A stretch of DNA of 33,175 bases, taken from NCBI RefSeq assembly GCF_018619185.1, contig NZ_JAAXYC010000063.1, positions 1-33,175 on the forward strand, in the 5' to 3' direction. The stretch comes from Streptomyces sp. McG3. Lineage in GTDB: Bacteria; Actinomycetota; Actinomycetes; Streptomycetales; Streptomycetaceae. Under the pieces are notes generated by a model. That model was not told the DNA's origin. It did not search any database and saw only the letters and a list, made by a program, of their open reading frames with translations. Positions 30,501-33,175 of the stretch are shown here, piece after piece; within the stretch, counting starts at the first letter, position 1, and every line of letters begins with the position of its first letter. The translations under genes were made by a program, and so were the position numbers.

Positions 30501-30511
30501 CCCCGGTTCAC

Positions 30512-30548
30512 CCCGGGGGCCCGGGCGGCAGCCGCCCGGGCCCCCGGG
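30512..30548 (+). terminator. Very strong hairpin between encapsulin and polyprenyl synthase genes
   Basis: An 18-bp perfect GC stem (CCCGGGGGCCCGGGCGGC at 30512-30529 with its complement at 30531-30548), the innermost pairs opening to make a small loop. It starts 12 bases after the encapsulin stop and ends 34 bases before the synthase start. No T-run follows. It probably acts as a partial terminator or a 3'-end stabiliser within the operon. Confidence 0.78.
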
Positions 30549-30582
30549 TCCGCACCCCATCGATCCGCCCCAGGGAGTGACC

Positions 30583-31632
30583 GTGACCATGACCAGTACG
30601 GACGCAGCGACGGAAGGGCATGAGGCCGCGGCGCTCCTGGAGCGCACCCGTGCCGTCGTCGACCCACATCTGCGATCGGCCGTGGAGTCGCTGCCCGGCG
30701 GCATACGCCGCATCGCGATGTACCACTTCGGCTGGGAGAACGCCGACGGAACCCCTGCCGCCGGCCAGGCGGGCAAGGCCATCAGGCCGGCCCTGGTGCT
30801 GGCCGCCGCCCGCGCCCTGGGCGGCGATCCGGAACGCGCTGTCCGGGCCGCCGTCGCCGTGGAGCTCGCCCACAACTTCACCCTGCTCCACGACGACGTC
30901 ATCGACGAGGACACCACCCGCAGGCACCGGCCCACCGCCTGGGCGGTCTTCGGCATCCCGGACGCCATCATCACCGGCGACGCCATGCTCGCCCTGGCTC
31001 AGCGGCTGCTGGCCGAGGATCCGCACCCGGCCGCCGCCCGCGCCGTCGCCCGCCTCTCCTCCTGCATCATCGAGCTGTGTGCGGGCCAGCAGGCCGACTG
31101 CGCCTTCGAGGAGCGCGGCCCCGACGAGGTCACGCTCGACGAATGCGTGGCCATGGCCACGGCCAAGACCGGCGCGCTGCTCGGCTGCGCCTGTGCGCTC
31201 GGAGCCCTCTACGCCGGGGCGGAGGACCGGGCGGTCCGCGCGATGGACGGGTTCGGGCGGGAGGCGGGCCTCTCGTTCCAGCTCATCGACGACCTGATCG
31301 GCATCTGGGGCGACCCGGACCGCACCGGTAAGCCCGTCGGGGCCGACCTGTCCGCCCACAAGAAGTCCCTGCCCGTGGTCGCCGCCCTCGCCTCGGGCAC
31401 CCCGGCAGCCGCCGAGCTCGCCGCGCTCTACCGGGGGCCCATGACCACCGCCGGCGAGGTGAGCCGGGCGGCCGACGCGGTGGACCGGGCCGGCGGCCGT
31501 GACTGGGCCCAGGTCTGCGCCGCCGACCGGATGGCCCGCGCGGTCCACCACCTCTCCCGGGCGGTCCCCGACCCGAGCGCCGCCGGCGACCTGCTGGCAC
31601 TGGCCGAATTCGTCACCCGCAGGACCAGCTGA
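30583..31632 (+). CDS. Polyprenyl (geranylgeranyl-type) diphosphate synthase, probable encapsulin cargo
   Basis: A 349-residue trans-isoprenyl diphosphate synthase. The first Asp-rich motif is LLHDDVIDED (Asp104, Asp105, Asp108), followed by RRHRP. The second region reads QLIDDLIGIWGD (Asp236, Asp237), so its usual final Asp is Gly240, as in many actinobacterial members. GQAGKAIRPALVLAAA is the diphosphate-binding Lys/Arg segment. It joins isopentenyl diphosphate to an allylic diphosphate; chain length is not readable. I chose GTG 30583, which has GGGAG at 30573-30577 five bases ahead; GTG 30577 and ATG 30589 are alternatives. Directly after a Family 2B encapsulin, where polyprenyl synthases are known associated enzymes, it is the likely cargo. 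It has only a short N-terminal extension. Confidence 0.9.
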   Translation: MTMTSTDAATEGHEAAALLERTRAVVDPHLRSAVESLPGGIRRIAMYHFGWENADGTPAAGQAGKAIRPALVLAAARALGGDPERAVRAAVAVELAHNFTLLHDDVIDEDTTRRHRPTAWAVFGIPDAIITGDAMLALAQRLLAEDPHPAAARAVARLSSCIIELCAGQQADCAFEERGPDEVTLDECVAMATAKTGALLGCACALGALYAGAEDRAVRAMDGFGREAGLSFQLIDDLIGIWGDPDRTGKPVGADLSAHKKSLPVVAALASGTPAAAELAALYRGPMTTAGEVSRAADAVDRAGGRDWAQVCAADRMARAVHHLSRAVPDPSAAGDLLALAEFVTRRTS

Positions 31633-31667
31633 CCCACCTCGTGCGACCGGCGTCGTCCCATCAACTC

Positions 31668-31673
31668 TAGTAT
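31668..31673 (+). promoter_or_regulatory. Possible -10 box of a separate promoter for the GNAT gene
   Basis: TAGTAT in the 89-base gap after the synthase gene has the TANNNT form, with transcription expected near 31680. The -35 region is poor. The gap contains nothing else. Confidence 0.35.
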
Positions 31674-31721
31674 TCCGGAAGTGGGTTGAGCGAAAGCGGT
31701 ACGGAGGGACGGCAGCCGGTC

Positions 31722-32318
31722 ATGGGTATACGGATTCAGCAGGCGGAGCAGCGCGACCGGGAGTTGGTCGTCTCGGTCATGGAGGAGGCGTTCCACCACG
31801 ACCCGGTCAGCAGCTGGGTGTTCCCCGACGACGCGCACCGGCGCGCGGTCCACGGCAGGTTCCTCGGTGTCTTCGTCGACATCGCCCTCGCGGAGGGCCG
31901 TATCGACATCGCCGAGGACGGGGCCGCGGTGGCGCTCTGGCTGCCGGTGCCGGCCGGGGCCCCCGAGGAGGAGGACCCCACGCCCGCCCTGATGCGGCGG
32001 ACCGCCGACCCCGGCAACGAGCGGTGCGAACTGGTGGGCAGGCTCACCGGGGCCGTTCACCCGCACGACCGCGCGCACGCCTATCTGCTGATGATCGGCG
32101 TCTCCCCCGACCGCCAGGGAGAGGGCATCGGCGCGGAGCTGATCGGAGTGGAGCTGGAGCGCTGCGACCGGGAAGGGCTGCCGGCCTATCTGGAGGCGAG
32201 CAGCGCCCGGAGCCGGGCGCTGTACGAGCGGCTCGGATTCCGCTTCCCCGGCCGTACCGTCGACCTGCCGGACGGCCCGCCGATGTACCCCATGTGGCGG
32301 GAACCCCACGCGGGTTGA
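31722..32318 (+). CDS. GNAT-family N-acetyltransferase
   Basis: A 198-residue GNAT protein. Motif A, which binds acetyl-CoA, is LLMIGVSPDRQGEGIGAELIG (R/Q-x-x-G-x-G/A as RQGEGIG), and the C-terminal part has LEASSARSRALYERLGFRF (motif B). Substrate unknown. I chose ATG 31722; TTG 31686 would add 12 residues. GGAGGG at 31703-31708 is rather far (13 bases) from the ATG. It follows the encapsulin and polyprenyl synthase on the same strand. GNAT genes are, as I recall, among the neighbours of Family 2B encapsulins, so it may modify the compartment's product or a partner protein. It may also have its own promoter. Confidence 0.85.
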   Translation: MGIRIQQAEQRDRELVVSVMEEAFHHDPVSSWVFPDDAHRRAVHGRFLGVFVDIALAEGRIDIAEDGAAVALWLPVPAGAPEEEDPTPALMRRTADPGNERCELVGRLTGAVHPHDRAHAYLLMIGVSPDRQGEGIGAELIGVELERCDREGLPAYLEASSARSRALYERLGFRFPGRTVDLPDGPPMYPMWREPHAG

Positions 32319-32356
32319 ACCCGGAGGGTGGTACGGAAGCCGCCCGGGGCAGGGGC

Positions 32357-32362
32357 TACAGT
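32357..32362 (+). promoter_or_regulatory. Possible -10 element giving a leaderless mRNA for the next gene
   Basis: TACAGT ends 8 bases before ATG 32371, the spacing for transcription starting at the start codon. No Shine-Dalgarno sequence precedes the ATG. The -35 region is weak. Confidence 0.4.
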
Positions 32363-32370
32363 CCCTGCTC

Positions 32371-33039
32371 ATGACAGATGAGTCGTGGGCCGGCTGGTAC
32401 CGGGACAACAAGGGTTCCGACGCCGTCGTCCTCACCACGGACGGGCGGCAGCTTCGGATCCGGATCCGAGGGGTCGACTTCGAGGGTGAGAGCTTCGACG
32501 ACCTGGGGCCGGTCGCCGGCATGCCGCCGGAGAGCGGGATGTTCGCCCTCGCGGACGGCGCGCTCACCGACTGCGTACTGGAGTGGGATCTGCCGCTGCC
32601 CGTCCTCGTCGCGGGCACGCTCCGCCACGCCACGCTCAGCTGCCTGCTCTCCCTGCGCCGGGTCGACCCGGACCTCCACCTCGCCCTCCACCTGGACGGC
32701 GCGGTGTATGAATCGGCCCGCGCCGAGCGCGACTTCAACGCCGCCCTGACCGCCGTCCAGCGCATCCTCCCGGACGGCGTCCGGATCCAGACCTGTATCG
32801 CCTGCGCCTTCTCCGACTACTTCCCGGCCCCCGGCCGGGGGCTCTCCGGCGGGCTCGCCTGCTTCCGGGGGGCCAAGGACGCCTATCGGGGCTCGGCGGG
32901 CGAGGACGATGTGCTGGATCTGTGGGACCAGCGGTCCGGGTTCGTCCAGGAGGTCTGGAGCTGCCGCGAGTTCGAGGTGCGCCCGGCCGACGGCGCGGGC
33001 ACCGGACATCGGGGAGCCTTCCCGCTGGAACTCGCCTGA
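32371..33039 (+). CDS. Conserved hypothetical protein (DUF6304-like)
   Basis: A 222-residue soluble protein with no signal peptide or membrane segment. The start MTDESWAGWYRDNKGSDAVVL and LRIRIRGVDFEGESFDDLGP suggest the actinobacterial DUF6304 family, from memory and with limited confidence. It contains Cys residues in QTCIACAFSDYFP and GLACFRG, but no recognisable metal or catalytic motif. Function unknown. It lies 52 bases after the GNAT gene on the same strand but may be transcribed alone from a leaderless promoter. It is followed by a GC-rich tandem-repeat tract. Confidence 0.8.
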   Translation: MTDESWAGWYRDNKGSDAVVLTTDGRQLRIRIRGVDFEGESFDDLGPVAGMPPESGMFALADGALTDCVLEWDLPLPVLVAGTLRHATLSCLLSLRRVDPDLHLALHLDGAVYESARAERDFNAALTAVQRILPDGVRIQTCIACAFSDYFPAPGRGLSGGLACFRGAKDAYRGSAGEDDVLDLWDQRSGFVQEVWSCREFEVRPADGAGTGHRGAFPLELA

Positions 33040-33175
33040 CCGACCGGCCCGGCCTGGCGCGACGGCCCGGCCCGGCCTGGCTTGACGTGACGGCCTGACC
33101 CGACCCGACCCGACCCGACCCGGCCCGGCCTGGCCTGGCACAACGGCCCGGCCCGGCCTGGCTTGACGTGACGGC
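33040..33175. repeat. GC-rich tandem-repeat tract at the window edge
   Basis: A 33-base sequence starting ACGGCCCGGCCCGGCCTGGC occurs identically at 33062-33094 and 33143-33175 (81-base period). Between them are five copies of the pentamer GACCC (33097-33121). A partial further copy (GGCCCGGCCTGGCGCGACGG) precedes the first. The array may continue beyond the window. No gene is apparent here. Confidence 0.88.

Noticed and set aside
1..33175. Mobile elements, integrase, attachment sites or CRISPR.
   Set aside because: I saw no transposase, integrase, tRNA-flanking repeat or spaced repeat array. The repeats present are short intergenic or coding tandem repeats.

Overview
This is high-GC actinobacterial DNA that I read as Streptomyces chromosome. 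The diagnostic genes are dasR-dasABC-nagB, a WhiB-family regulator almost certainly orthologous to WblE, a SigH-type stress sigma factor with its anti-sigma factor, and an NsrR-Hmp pair. From about 10.3 to 24.6 kb the gene order matches, from memory, the SCO5231-SCO5245 region of S. coelicolor. I saw no tRNA, rRNA, insertion sequence, integrase or CRISPR array. I also saw no TTA codon in the genes called here.

Region 1 (3-10207, + strand) is a tightly overlapping cluster of envelope or lipid-linked sugar genes. In order it encodes an LPG-synthase/flippase-like membrane protein (5' end outside the window), a class III aminotransferase, an NAD-dependent epimerase, a UbiA-family enzyme resembling decaprenyl-phosphate phosphoribosyltransferase with a repetitive N-terminus, a GT2 glycosyltransferase, an EEP-family hydrolase, a GT4 glycosyltransferase, a second EEP paralogue and an aldo/keto reductase. 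The product is unknown. A lipid-linked modified (perhaps amino) sugar is my inference.

Region 2 (10230-18735) is the aminosugar regulon. dasR faces dasA-dasB-dasC-dasD, and nagB converges on dasD. A SIS-domain sugar-phosphate enzyme is divergent from nagB. DasR-type operators (dre) lie before dasA, between nagB and the SIS gene, and, less expectedly, before the PdtaS-like histidine kinase. Strong hairpins separate the convergent pairs.

Region 3 (18865-26249) holds regulators and housekeeping genes: the PdtaS-like kinase, WblE with a CRP-like site upstream, a diacylglycerol kinase, a small membrane protein, SigH and its anti-sigma factor (translationally coupled), a UBP-type zinc-finger protein and a CPA1 Na+/H+ antiporter.

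Region 4 (26225-28955, - strand) is a nitric-oxide response unit: nsrR, then hmp, then a PLP enzyme of the ACC deaminase/D-cysteine desulfhydrase family whose start overlaps the hmp stop. NsrR-like operators precede nsrR and hmp.

Region 5 (29094-32318, + strand) is the most notable system. A Family 2B encapsulin shell protein (HK97-type with an inserted cyclic-nucleotide-binding-like domain) is followed, after a very strong hairpin, by a polyprenyl diphosphate synthase that is its likely cargo, and then by a GNAT acetyltransferase. This looks like a protein nanocompartment for isoprenoid synthesis. The window ends with a conserved hypothetical gene and a GC-rich tandem-repeat tract.
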